This document shows, piece by piece, positions 16,871 through 24,798 of a stretch of DNA of 64,000 nt (position 1 is the first letter of the stretch; each line of letters opens with the position of its first letter). The position numbers and the translations under genes were made by a program. Source of the DNA: Flavobacterium sp. PMTSA4 (GTDB lineage: Bacteria > Bacteroidota > Bacteroidia > Flavobacteriales > Flavobacteriaceae). The DNA lies in the NCBI RefSeq assembly GCF_032098525.1, contig NZ_CP134890.1, positions 1,240,001 to 1,304,000 on the forward strand, given 5' to 3'. A model generated the notes under the pieces. The model had not been told where the DNA came from. It worked only from the letters and a program-made list of their open reading frames with translations, and did no database searches.

Positions 16871-17998
16871 ATGAAGAAAAACTACTATTTCTTTTTATTG
16901 GCTTTAATAATTATCATTTTCTCATGTTCCCAAAACAATGATGAATCTGAATACATCCCAGTTTCTCCTGTAACTGTTGATTTATCACAAGTGCCATACC
17001 CAAAATTATCCGACTATAAATTTTTCGAAGGCGATTTAAAAAATCTAAATCCTAGTTTGAATGTTTTACCCTATCAACCAGCAAGCTCGTTATTTAGTGA
17101 TTATGCTCATAAGAAAAGATTTGTTTGGATGCCTATTGGAAGTAAAGCAAATTTTAATGGAGACATTAACGCATTGGAACTTCCAGTTGGAGCAGTTTTA
17201 ATCAAAAATTTCTTTTATGAAAATGTTCAACCAAACAATGAAATTAGAATCGTTGAAACCAGATTAATGATTAGAAAATCTTCTGGATGGATTTTTGCAA
17301 ATTATGTTTGGAATGCAGAACAAACTGAAGCATTTTTCGATTTAAATGGAAGTAACACTCATATCGAATGGAAAGATGAAAATAATGTTATTAGAACTGT
17401 TGAATACCGCATCCCAAATGAAGTTCAATGTATCACCTGTCACAAAACAAGAGCGACAGTTAACGGAGAATCTGTAACCGTTTATACTCCTATTGGAATT
17501 AAACCTCAGAATTTAAATTTTAATTATGACTATGGCACTGAATCAAAAAATCAACTTTTGAAATGGGTAGCGCAAGGTTATCTTGAAAGTGATTTTGGTT
17601 TACCAAGTGAAGAAAATACAACTATAAATTACGAAGACACTTCAAAATCCCTAGAACTCAGAGCTAGATCATATGTTGACATAAATTGCTCTCACTGTCA
17701 TCAAAACGATAGACATTGTGACTATAGACCGATGCGTTTTGCTTTTTATGAAACTGGCGACACCACAAATGGTTTAACAAATATGGGAGTTTGTGTTAAT
17801 ACAAGCGATATGCAAGATTTTCCAAGTGAATTAGACAAAGTAGTTACACCACAAGAAATTGACAAATCAATGTTGTTTTACAGAATTAATACAACGAACG
17901 AAAGCTATAGAATGCCTTTACATGGTAGAACATTAATACATACAGAAGGTGTTCTACTTATTAAAAACTGGATTAACTCATTACACGAATGCAATTAA
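16871..17998 (+). CDS. Di-heme cytochrome c lipoprotein (SO2930-type), second copy
   Basis: This 375-residue paralogue of the gene at 13273 lacks the Ig-like domain. The lipobox is IIFSC (Cys19). The shared opening is VPYPKLSDYKFFEGDL, and the shared core contains YQPASSLFSDYAHKKRFVWM. Heme motifs are CITCH at 187-191 and CSHCH at 273-277, followed by QNDRHCDYRPMRF. The C-terminal RMPLHGRTLIHTEGVLLIKN is also conserved between copies. It is followed after 21 bases by a second FG-GAP/UnbV protein, repeating the first module. The likely site is the periplasmic face of a membrane, in electron transfer. Confidence 0.85.
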   Translation: MKKNYYFFLLALIIIIFSCSQNNDESEYIPVSPVTVDLSQVPYPKLSDYKFFEGDLKNLNPSLNVLPYQPASSLFSDYAHKKRFVWMPIGSKANFNGDINALELPVGAVLIKNFFYENVQPNNEIRIVETRLMIRKSSGWIFANYVWNAEQTEAFFDLNGSNTHIEWKDENNVIRTVEYRIPNEVQCITCHKTRATVNGESVTVYTPIGIKPQNLNFNYDYGTESKNQLLKWVAQGYLESDFGLPSEENTTINYEDTSKSLELRARSYVDINCSHCHQNDRHCDYRPMRFAFYETGDTTNGLTNMGVCVNTSDMQDFPSELDKVVTPQEIDKSMLFYRINTTNESYRMPLHGRTLIHTEGVLLIKNWINSLHECN

Positions 17999-18019
17999 AA
18001 ATCTATTAACCCAAAAAAC

Positions 18020-20509
18020 ATGGAATCAAAAAAAGTAAGAATCAAAAAAAATCAACATTGGCTGATTTTTCAAATCAGTTTGATTGTTATGCTATTTACT
18101 TGGCAAAACAACTATTCACAAAACACTTGTGCAACAGCTGTACCAATAACAGCTGGATTATATACAATAAGTGTTATTGATGGAACTAATATCCAAACAA
18201 GTTGTTCAACAACTCCAACGTTAGCTGAATGGTATGTTTACACACCAACACAAAATTGGAATGTAACTTTAACTTCTGATTTACCTCAAAACATCTGTAA
18301 AGACACTAATTTTGAGGTCTATACTGGTAATTGTGGCGCTTTAGTTTGTTATACTGGTGATGATGATGGTGGTGTTATTCAATGTAATTCTGGTGCAAAT
18401 ACTAATTCATATTTATCTACTAAGACATTTGAAGTTACTGCTGGAACTACTTACTACATAAATTGGAACAATCAATGGAATCAAACAGCGGGTTTTGATT
18501 TTCAATTAACAGAAGCTGCTATTGTTCCTAATCCATGTAATTCTGCAACAGTCATAACTGCTGGAGTTACAACTGTAAGTGCAATTGATGTTGCTAATAT
18601 TAGTACAGCTTGTTCTACAGCATCAATGGCTAAATGGTACAGATATACCCCAACTCAAAATTATCAAGTAACCGTAACTTCTGATTTACCTGAAAATATT
18701 TGCAAAGACACTAATTTTAGTGTTTATACTGGAGCTTGTAACGCGCTTACTTGCATTGCAAGTGATGATAATTCTGGAGTAATACAATGTAATTCAGGCA
18801 ACAACTACTCAAATCTTTCTACAAAAACTTTTATTGCAAACGCAGGTACTAGCTATTATATTGCTTGGGACAATAAATGGAGCGCTCAAGGTTTTAATTT
18901 CCAAATAATTGAAGCTGTAATTCCTCCACCGAGAATTACCTATAATTCTCAAACCATGACAACTTTAACTAGCCAATACAATCTATGTATAGTTGATATG
19001 AATGGTGACCATAAAGATGATTTAGTTGGTGTTAGTGGCAACAATATAAAAGTACATTATCAAAATGAAACTCCTGGAACTTTCTCGATTGTAGATTTTC
19101 CAGTAGCAGGAACTAGCTATATGCCATCTTGGAGTATGGCAGCTGGAGATTACAATAAAGATGGTTTTAATGATTTAGTTTTAGGAAGTGGAAGTGGTTT
19201 ATCGTTATGGAGATCAAATAGTACAGGAACTGCATATACAAACACAACTCCTGGAGATTATATCTTTTGTCAAAGAACTAATTTTGCAGACTTAAACAAC
19301 GATGGGAATTTAGATGTTTTTTCTTGTCATGATATTGCTCCAAACGTTTACTATTTAAATGATGGTGCTGGCGGCATGACTTACTATCAATCAAACACAA
19401 CTGCAGGTGCAATGAATCTTGATGCTGGTGGTGGAAATTATTCAACACTATTCACCGATTTTGATAATGATGGCGATACAGATGTTTTCATTTCAAAATG
19501 TTCTGGTCCACCTTGTCAAATGTTCAGATATGATGGAGGCAATACTTATACAAATGTTTCAGCAATGACTGGAGTAAGTATAACTCCGATTCAAACTTGG
19601 TCATCTGCTATTGCAGATTTTGATAATGATGGAGATATGGATATTATCATTACTGCAAGTTCAGGTGCACATCACTATTTCAGAAACAACTTTGAAACAA
19701 CAAATACTCTTAGTCCTTTTACCGAAATAACTTTAGGTTCGGGATGGGATACTAATTCATCAACAAATATTGACAATGTTGCTTATGATTTTGATAACGA
19801 CGGTTTTGTTGATGTTCTTGGTGGTGGAAATAAAATTATGTTTAATCAAGGTAACGGAACTTTTATGCCTACTAGTTACACAGCTATTGGTGTTGGAGCT
19901 ATTGGTGATTTAAATAATGATGGGTTTTTAGATATTCAAAATGGTTCTACAATCCGTTATGCGGTTCCTAATGCTAATAATTGGTTTAAAGTAACTTTAA
20001 ATGGCATACAAAGTAACAGCAATGGTATTGGCGCAAGAATTGAAATTTATGGAGCTTGGGGAAAACAAATTAGAGATATTCGTAGCGGTGAAGGCTTTAA
20101 ATATATGAGTTCGTTAAACGGTCATTTCGGACTTGGAACTGCTACTGCAATTGATCATGTTGTTGTAAAATGGCCTTCAGGAATTGTTGACAATTATTAC
20201 AATGTTCCAATTAATAGTACATTAAACACTGTAGAAGGTTCTACATTAGCAGTAACTAGTATTTCAAATTCTAACTTTGCTGTATATCCAAATCCTGCAA
20301 AAAACACCATTAACATTCAACAAAATAATTCAGCATCAGCTTCATTAGCTAAAGTTGAAATATATGATTTAAATGGTAGAATGGTGTTAGAGAAAAATAT
20401 AGCTAACGAACAATCTATAAACGTAGAGAAATTATCAACAGGAACTTATATACTTTTATTGATAGATTCAAATTCAAAAAGATTTACTCAAAAAATTATT
20501 AAAGAGTAA
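18020..20509 (+). CDS. T9SS-exported FG-GAP/VCBS and ASPIC/UnbV protein with duplicated N-terminal domain
   Basis: This 829-residue protein has a signal peptide preceded by a long basic n-region (KKVRIKKNQHW). Two copies of the N-terminal beta-sandwich lie at about 36-165 and 172-300; each carries a segment of the form TSDLP.NICKDTNF.VYTG. The VCBS propeller at about 310-650 has seven calcium-type loops (DYNKDGFND, DLNNDGNLD, DFDNDGDTD and others). The UnbV domain is at about 655-730 (NGIGARIEIYGAWG, VVKWPSGIVD). The T9SS type A tail at about 750-829 ends in QKIIKE. It is the longer paralogue of the protein at 14704 and forms the second module with the cytochrome at 16871. Confidence 0.87.
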   Translation: MESKKVRIKKNQHWLIFQISLIVMLFTWQNNYSQNTCATAVPITAGLYTISVIDGTNIQTSCSTTPTLAEWYVYTPTQNWNVTLTSDLPQNICKDTNFEVYTGNCGALVCYTGDDDGGVIQCNSGANTNSYLSTKTFEVTAGTTYYINWNNQWNQTAGFDFQLTEAAIVPNPCNSATVITAGVTTVSAIDVANISTACSTASMAKWYRYTPTQNYQVTVTSDLPENICKDTNFSVYTGACNALTCIASDDNSGVIQCNSGNNYSNLSTKTFIANAGTSYYIAWDNKWSAQGFNFQIIEAVIPPPRITYNSQTMTTLTSQYNLCIVDMNGDHKDDLVGVSGNNIKVHYQNETPGTFSIVDFPVAGTSYMPSWSMAAGDYNKDGFNDLVLGSGSGLSLWRSNSTGTAYTNTTPGDYIFCQRTNFADLNNDGNLDVFSCHDIAPNVYYLNDGAGGMTYYQSNTTAGAMNLDAGGGNYSTLFTDFDNDGDTDVFISKCSGPPCQMFRYDGGNTYTNVSAMTGVSITPIQTWSSAIADFDNDGDMDIIITASSGAHHYFRNNFETTNTLSPFTEITLGSGWDTNSSTNIDNVAYDFDNDGFVDVLGGGNKIMFNQGNGTFMPTSYTAIGVGAIGDLNNDGFLDIQNGSTIRYAVPNANNWFKVTLNGIQSNSNGIGARIEIYGAWGKQIRDIRSGEGFKYMSSLNGHFGLGTATAIDHVVVKWPSGIVDNYYNVPINSTLNTVEGSTLAVTSISNSNFAVYPNPAKNTINIQQNNSASASLAKVEIYDLNGRMVLEKNIANEQSINVEKLSTGTYILLLIDSNSKRFTQKIIKE

Positions 20510-20530
20510 CAAACTAATTAACCTGACCAA

Positions 20531-20564
20531 TAAAAAAAGCCTTGAAAATTTCAAGGCTTTTTTT
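20531..20564. terminator. Bidirectional Rho-independent terminator
   Basis: A 16-bp perfect stem with AAGCCTTGAAA and TTTCAAGGCTT in its arms is flanked by A and T runs. It lies between the convergent UnbV and DUF5777 genes and can serve both. Confidence 0.9.
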
Positions 20565-20580
20565 GTGTAAACAAATATTT

Positions 20581-21420
20581 TTAAAATACTCTTAGTAAAT
20601 TAAATCCAAAGAAAATATCTCCTTTTGACCAATCGCCAGTTGAATTTCCTAAAAATCCTGCTTCATGCATTGCCTGAGAATTTGTGAAATGCATTTGGAA
20701 AACATGTCCTCCAGTTTCTAAATCAAATCCAACAGATAAAGGATTATTAAAAGGAGAACTTGAAGAGCGATTTAAATGCGCTGCATAATCTACATTAAGC
20801 GACCAACGTTTTGCAAATTTATATCTTCCACCCATTCCCAAAGCAAATTGACTATTTTCCTGATCATCAACAAAAACAGTATTTTCATGAAAATAAGTTG
20901 GTGCCAATTCTAATGACAAATTGGTATTTACTTTTTTAGACAACAACAACTGAGAAACGTAAATTAATCTGTTTTCAAATTTCAATTTTGGATAATTATT
21001 TTCTTTGAGAGTATTATCAATCCCTAAACTTGTAAATGCAGCTATAGTAATAGGAAAGCCATTAACTTCTTGATTTTTAATCAGAAACTTTCCTGAAAAA
21101 TCATATGCAACTTCACTTCTTGCTCCGCTAACAGTTAACCAATCTGTTAATCCATAAACGAATTTTAATTGAGTTATAGCATTATCTAAACCATAAAATC
21201 CTTCAAAACCATCTTTAATAGAACCAAATCTGTGTGCAACAATAAAATATAAATCTCCTTTTGAAGCAAGCTTGGTTGATTCAATATTTACAATTTTCAG
21301 ACCTTTGAAGGCAGCATCAACTTTAATTTTTGTAGAATCGGCTACATCAATTTCATTGAGCAAATCGTCTTGTGCCCAAATAGATAAAGGAAACAGTAGT
21401 AATAAAATAATTTTTTTCAT
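20581..21420 (-). CDS. DUF5777 family beta-barrel protein
   Basis: This 279-residue protein has a signal peptide ending in SIWAQ. It contains the DUF5777 pattern: AFKGLKIVNIESTKLASKGD, then IVAHRFGSIKDGFEGFYGLD and LTDWLTVSGARSEVAYD. Alternating strands to the end (FFGFNLLRVF) suggest an outer-membrane beta barrel. Members of the family often sit beside cytochromes and YceI proteins in Bacteroidota, as here. The role is unknown; a channel or scaffold in surface redox chemistry is inference. It is the second gene of a minus-strand pair with the OB-fold protein, 21 bases upstream. Confidence 0.85.
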   Translation of the reverse strand: MKKIILLLLFPLSIWAQDDLLNEIDVADSTKIKVDAAFKGLKIVNIESTKLASKGDLYFIVAHRFGSIKDGFEGFYGLDNAITQLKFVYGLTDWLTVSGARSEVAYDFSGKFLIKNQEVNGFPITIAAFTSLGIDNTLKENNYPKLKFENRLIYVSQLLLSKKVNTNLSLELAPTYFHENTVFVDDQENSQFALGMGGRYKFAKRWSLNVDYAAHLNRSSSSPFNNPLSVGFDLETGGHVFQMHFTNSQAMHEAGFLGNSTGDWSKGDIFFGFNLLRVF

Positions 21421-21441
21421 AGTTATATTTGATTATCAATT

Positions 21442-21828
21442 TTATTTTTTGGTACATTGATCCATTTGTAATTCGTCAAGTAGACTATCAAAACCTACTA
21501 ATCTTCCTTTTACAATTATTGAATCATTGACGATTATATCTTCGGAAAGTTCGTTTTGAAAAATGGCATTTAATTTTGAATCAATCACCACACTTTTTGT
21601 TGATTTATCAACTGAAGTTACCAAACCTTTTACTTCAATAGTTTTATCCAAGTATTTTGAATTTGCTTCACTTTCGTTTGATGAAAATGCAGAATAAATT
21701 TGAGAAGTAGTTTCAACAATTGATGCGTTTTCGGTTGAAATATCACGATGTTCTTTATAAATAAATTTGTAAACAAAAAATCCTATTATTAGCAATAGAA
21801 TTATTAAAAAGTAGATTTTTTTCTTCAT
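21442..21828 (-). CDS. Membrane-anchored OB-fold (tRNA_anti-like) protein
   Basis: This 128-residue protein has an N-terminal membrane anchor (KIYFLIILLLIIGFFVYKF) and then a single OB-fold-like domain at about residues 60-122. The domain carries YLDKTIEVKGLVTSVDKS, VVIDSKLNAIF and DSIIVKGRLVGFD, and the protein ends in MDQCTKK. Such small OB proteins occur with the DUF5777/YceI set in Bacteroidota. Nucleic-acid binding is not implied, because the domain faces the periplasm. The gene diverges from the mono-heme lipoprotein across the 24-bp palindrome. Confidence 0.75.
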   Translation of the reverse strand: MKKKIYFLIILLLIIGFFVYKFIYKEHRDISTENASIVETTSQIYSAFSSNESEANSKYLDKTIEVKGLVTSVDKSTKSVVIDSKLNAIFQNELSEDIIVNDSIIVKGRLVGFDSLLDELQMDQCTKK

Positions 21829-21839
21829 AGTTAGCTTTT

Positions 21840-21863
21840 TTTTTATGTAAATTTACATAAAAA
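21840..21863. promoter_or_regulatory. Perfect 24-bp palindrome in a divergent promoter region, candidate operator
   Basis: The sequence is perfectly self-complementary around 21851/21852, with the core ATGTAAATTTACAT flanked by TTTTT and AAAAA. It lies 12 bases from the start of the OB-fold gene and 28 bases from the start of the mono-heme gene. This is where a dimeric regulator could control both operons. The regulator is unknown. Confidence 0.6.
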
Positions 21864-21891
21864 TGCTATTTAATACTAAAATTAATCAAAA

Positions 21892-22254
21892 ATGAAAAAG
21901 AATAAAATTTATGTTTTTATATTGAGCATTGTATTGTTTTCATCATGTACAAGCGATTCAACAAGCGATTTATTACAAGAAATTGATAATAACGATATAA
22001 CATATACTTTATTTGTTAAATCAGTTATAGACAATAATTGTATTGTTTGTCACGCAACAACACCTATAAATGGTGCTCCGATGTCTTTAACAACTTATGC
22101 AGATGTTAAAAATGCAATTCAAACAAGAGGTTTGTTAGACAGAATATCAAGACCTCAAGGTTCATCAGGAATGATGCCAAATGGAGGCACAAGACTACCA
22201 CAAGAAACAATTGATAATATTTTTACTTGGGCACAAAATGGTTTCCCAGAATAA
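21892..22254 (+). CDS. Mono-heme cytochrome c lipoprotein
   Basis: This 120-residue lipoprotein has the leader MKKNKIYVFILSIVLFSSC, with Cys19 as the lipid site. A single heme motif CIVCH follows DNN at about residue 50, and the methionine-rich loop SSGMMPNGGTRLP at about residues 90-102 is the usual distal axial ligand region. The C-terminal helix TIDNIFTWAQNGFPE is typical of small cytochrome c domains. It is followed 10 bases later by the YceI gene, with which it probably forms an operon. It is a plausible small electron carrier for the neighbouring redox locus. Confidence 0.85.
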   Translation: MKKNKIYVFILSIVLFSSCTSDSTSDLLQEIDNNDITYTLFVKSVIDNNCIVCHATTPINGAPMSLTTYADVKNAIQTRGLLDRISRPQGSSGMMPNGGTRLPQETIDNIFTWAQNGFPE

Positions 22255-22264
22255 ATTATAAATT

Positions 22265-22804
22265 ATGAAAAAATATCTCTTATTATTATTTTTAAATAGC
22301 TGCATAATTTCTTTTGGACAAACAAAATTAATTGCCAAAAATGGTTCTGTTACTTTTGAAGCATCTGTTCCTGCATTTGAAGAAGTTAAAGCTAAAAACG
22401 ATGCTGTAACGTTTGTTTTGAATACAAGCAACGGAGAAATTGCTAGCTTAGCACTAATGAAAGGATTTAGATTTAAAGTTGCTTTGATGGAAGAACATTT
22501 CAACGAAAACTATGTTGAAAGTGATAAATTTCCGAAAGCTACTTTTAAAGGAAAAATCGAAGGATTTGATTATTCAAAAATAACGTCAACTGCAAAAGAA
22601 TATAACATCAAAGGCGCCATTGAAATGCATGGAAAATCAAAAGAAATAAATATAAAAGCTAAAATTTCTAAAAAAGATAATGGTGTTCAACTACAATCAA
22701 ATTTTAACTTGAATTCAGATGATTTTGATATTGAAATTCCGAGTATAGTTAGCTCAAAAGTTTCAAAAAAAGTAGCTGTTAATTTAGATGTTGTTTTAAA
22801 ATAA
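22265..22804 (+). CDS. YceI family periplasmic protein
   Basis: This 179-residue protein has a signal peptide ending in ISFGQ and a YceI lipocalin-like fold: GSVTFEASVPAFEEVKAKN, KGFRFKVALMEEHFNENYVE, DKFPKATFKGKIEGFD and the closing strand KVAVNLDVVLK. YceI proteins bind isoprenoid chains such as quinone precursors. Next to a cytochrome and DUF5777 this suggests a link to respiratory quinones, which is inference. It ends one base from the stop of the convergent K+ channel gene, with no terminator between them. Confidence 0.9.
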   Translation: MKKYLLLLFLNSCIISFGQTKLIAKNGSVTFEASVPAFEEVKAKNDAVTFVLNTSNGEIASLALMKGFRFKVALMEEHFNENYVESDKFPKATFKGKIEGFDYSKITSTAKEYNIKGAIEMHGKSKEINIKAKISKKDNGVQLQSNFNLNSDDFDIEIPSIVSSKVSKKVAVNLDVVLK

Positions 22805-22805
22805 A

Positions 22806-23766
22806 TTAGGCAAGGTCTACTTTTTCAAAATCATTTAATTTGTCAATATGCAAAATGGTTTTATTGTCGTCTGTGCTTTTTGAAAACATAGGTTTAAATT
22901 TAGCACCATATACAACTTCCTTAAAAGTATAAGAAGTTCTTTTTACAACATTTGAACTGAACATATCGTCAAATGTTTTGAAAAAAACTAAAATTTCGCC
23001 TTCGTCATTTTTGAAATTTTCAGCAGTCAGTTTATAAAGCGGACTATTTTCTGTAATTGGATGAACTAATGTCCAACTTAATGTCAAAGCATTTATTTTA
23101 TCTAATTCTAAGTCAAGAGTATAAAATTTGTTGACAAACTTTCCGTTTTCCTCCAAAACCATTCCTAATGTTACTTTTGCTTCAGCATCGGTCAAATTTG
23201 TATTTTTATAAGGCGTCATTCTAAACATCAAAGCGGTTCCATTTCCATATGGAGCAATCAAAGCATTTTCTGAAAATCGAACATGAGCTTTTGGCATACT
23301 AAATCTTCCATAGAATAATCCTGTAGCAATGGCAAAACTTAACAATCCTGATAAAGCTTCTATCGAAGCAATCATACTAGTCATAAAACCGCTTGGACTA
23401 ATATGACCATAACCAACTGTTGTAAATGTTTGGATACTGAAGAAAAAAGCCATTCCAAATTGGTCTAATTTAGTAGTTGCAGAAACGCCAACTAAATGTT
23501 CAACACCAACAACGTAATAAACACAAGCGAAAAGAAGATTTACTAAGACATAAAAATTAACCACTATAACCATAAACTTCCATCGAGGAATATTCAACAT
23601 AGTGTGATCCCAACTAATGCTATCAAAAAAACCAACACCTATTTTTTTAACATTAGCATTACCTGTTTTCTTCAAAAATCTTCCGCCATAACTTGTTGCG
23701 TTGGCACCAAATCCTGTAGATTTATCTGTTTTTGCTTTAGTATTTATTTTTTTTTAAAAAACTCAT
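22806..23766 (-). CDS. Inward-rectifier K+ channel (KirBac type) with out-of-frame start across an A9 tract
   Basis: The channel body has two membrane helices, the pore filter TVGYGH and the cytoplasmic Kir domain (FSENALIAPYGNGTALMFRM, VHPITENSPLYKL). The only ATG near the 5' end is at 23766, three bases after the GNAT stop. It opens MSFLKKNKY and a stop. The channel frame upstream of 23675 lacks an ATG and is stopped at 23756-23754. If the run of nine As (23755-23747) were eight, the reading would be MSFLKKINTKAKTDKSTGFG and continue into the channel, a plausible Kir N-terminus. Real frameshift, transcriptional slippage, phase variation or a sequencing error are the options. Confidence 0.8.
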
Positions 23767-23769
23767 AAT

Positions 23770-24267
23770 TTAAATTGCTTTCTCCATTACGTAATCTTCC
23801 ATTAAATAACCATTTCCTATATCAATGTCTTCTTCTTTTACAATACTAAATCCAATTTTTTCGTAAAAATATTTAGCCGAATTATACCGATTTACATTCA
23901 AAAAAACTGCTTTATCATTTTGCTTCAAGGCTTCATCAGAAATATAATTAATTATCGTTTTACCTATTCCTTTTCCTTGCAAATTGGGTAAAATGTATAT
24001 TTTATGAACTTTTGTTTTATTGGAATTCTCACAGTTAAACTCATACGAAGCAAATCCTAAAGGAATTAAATCTTCATAAGCTATAATAAAATTATGCTTT
24101 TTTATCTGTGATTGTTTTTGAAGCGATTCTATGCTATACATCATTTCAAACATATAATCCAGCTGTTCTTGGCTCAAAATTTTACCGTATGTAACTGGCC
24201 AAACAACTTTTGCTATTGTTCTAATTGTTTTAAAATCAGAATCAGAATTTTGATTAATTGTTATCAT
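23770..24267 (-). CDS. GNAT family N-acetyltransferase
   Basis: This 165-residue acetyltransferase shows the acetyl-CoA site in VHKIYILPNLQGKGIGKTII (about residues 95-114). It also has the C-terminal NRYNSAKYFYEKIGFSIVKE and an N-terminal region DFKTIRTIAKVVWPVTYG. It is probably cytoplasmic, acting on an amino group of a small molecule or protein; the substrate is unknown. The ATG lies directly after the DUF1801 stop, and the K+ channel ATG follows its own stop by three bases, so the three genes are co-transcribed. Confidence 0.88.
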   Translation of the reverse strand: MITINQNSDSDFKTIRTIAKVVWPVTYGKILSQEQLDYMFEMMYSIESLQKQSQIKKHNFIIAYEDLIPLGFASYEFNCENSNKTKVHKIYILPNLQGKGIGKTIINYISDEALKQNDKAVFLNVNRYNSAKYFYEKIGFSIVKEEDIDIGNGYLMEDYVMEKAI

Positions 24268-24723
24268 TTATCTTTTTAAAGCACTTTCATACATCGAAAT
24301 CCAATCTTCAACTATAACTTTTTGGGTTAATTGTGCTATCAACTCAAAAGGAATGTCATCCATTTTTTTGAAGCGAATACAACTTTTCCCCATGTCTAAT
24401 TTTGTTTTACAATGCTTTGGATATTCAGAAACAAACCAATCTAACAATTCTTTTTTGCTATAAATTCCCATATGATACAAAGCCACAAAATTCTTTTGCG
24501 AAGCGATACTCATAAAAGGCAAAGGTATTTTTGGATCACAATGATAACCTGATGGATAAATAGAATGTGGCACAACATATCCAATCATTCCATAAGCAAT
24601 TCCTTCTTTGAAGCCATTTGGAAGATTTTCTAAAATTGTATTTCTCAATTTATTCATAACTGATTTTCGTTCCTCAGGTAATTCTAATAAATATTGCTCG
24701 ATTGTTTTTGCAGAAGATTGCAT
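24268..24723 (-). CDS. DUF1801 domain-containing protein
   Basis: This 151-residue protein has the DUF1801/YdhG-like fold: LLELPEERKSVMNKLRNTIL, GFKEGIAYGMIGYVVPHS, FMSIASQKNFVALYHMGIYS and KLDMGKSCIRFKKMDDIP. The family is widespread and uncharacterised; some members are linked to iron-sulphur protein handling. It is the first gene of the three-gene run with GNAT and the K+ channel, touching the GNAT start with no spacer. Confidence 0.87.
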   Translation of the reverse strand: MQSSAKTIEQYLLELPEERKSVMNKLRNTILENLPNGFKEGIAYGMIGYVVPHSIYPSGYHCDPKIPLPFMSIASQKNFVALYHMGIYSKKELLDWFVSEYPKHCKTKLDMGKSCIRFKKMDDIPFELIAQLTQKVIVEDWISMYESALKR

Positions 24724-24798
24724 AGTTGAATTTTTTATATCTCAAAAATAAAATAAATTTAATAGATTTACCTATTGAATATTTATTTGAATAAAAAT

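Noticed and set aside
23675..23675. TTG at 23675 as the start of the K+ channel
   Set aside because: The codons upstream of it encode a typical Kir N-terminus, so the true start must be further out, across the A9 tract.
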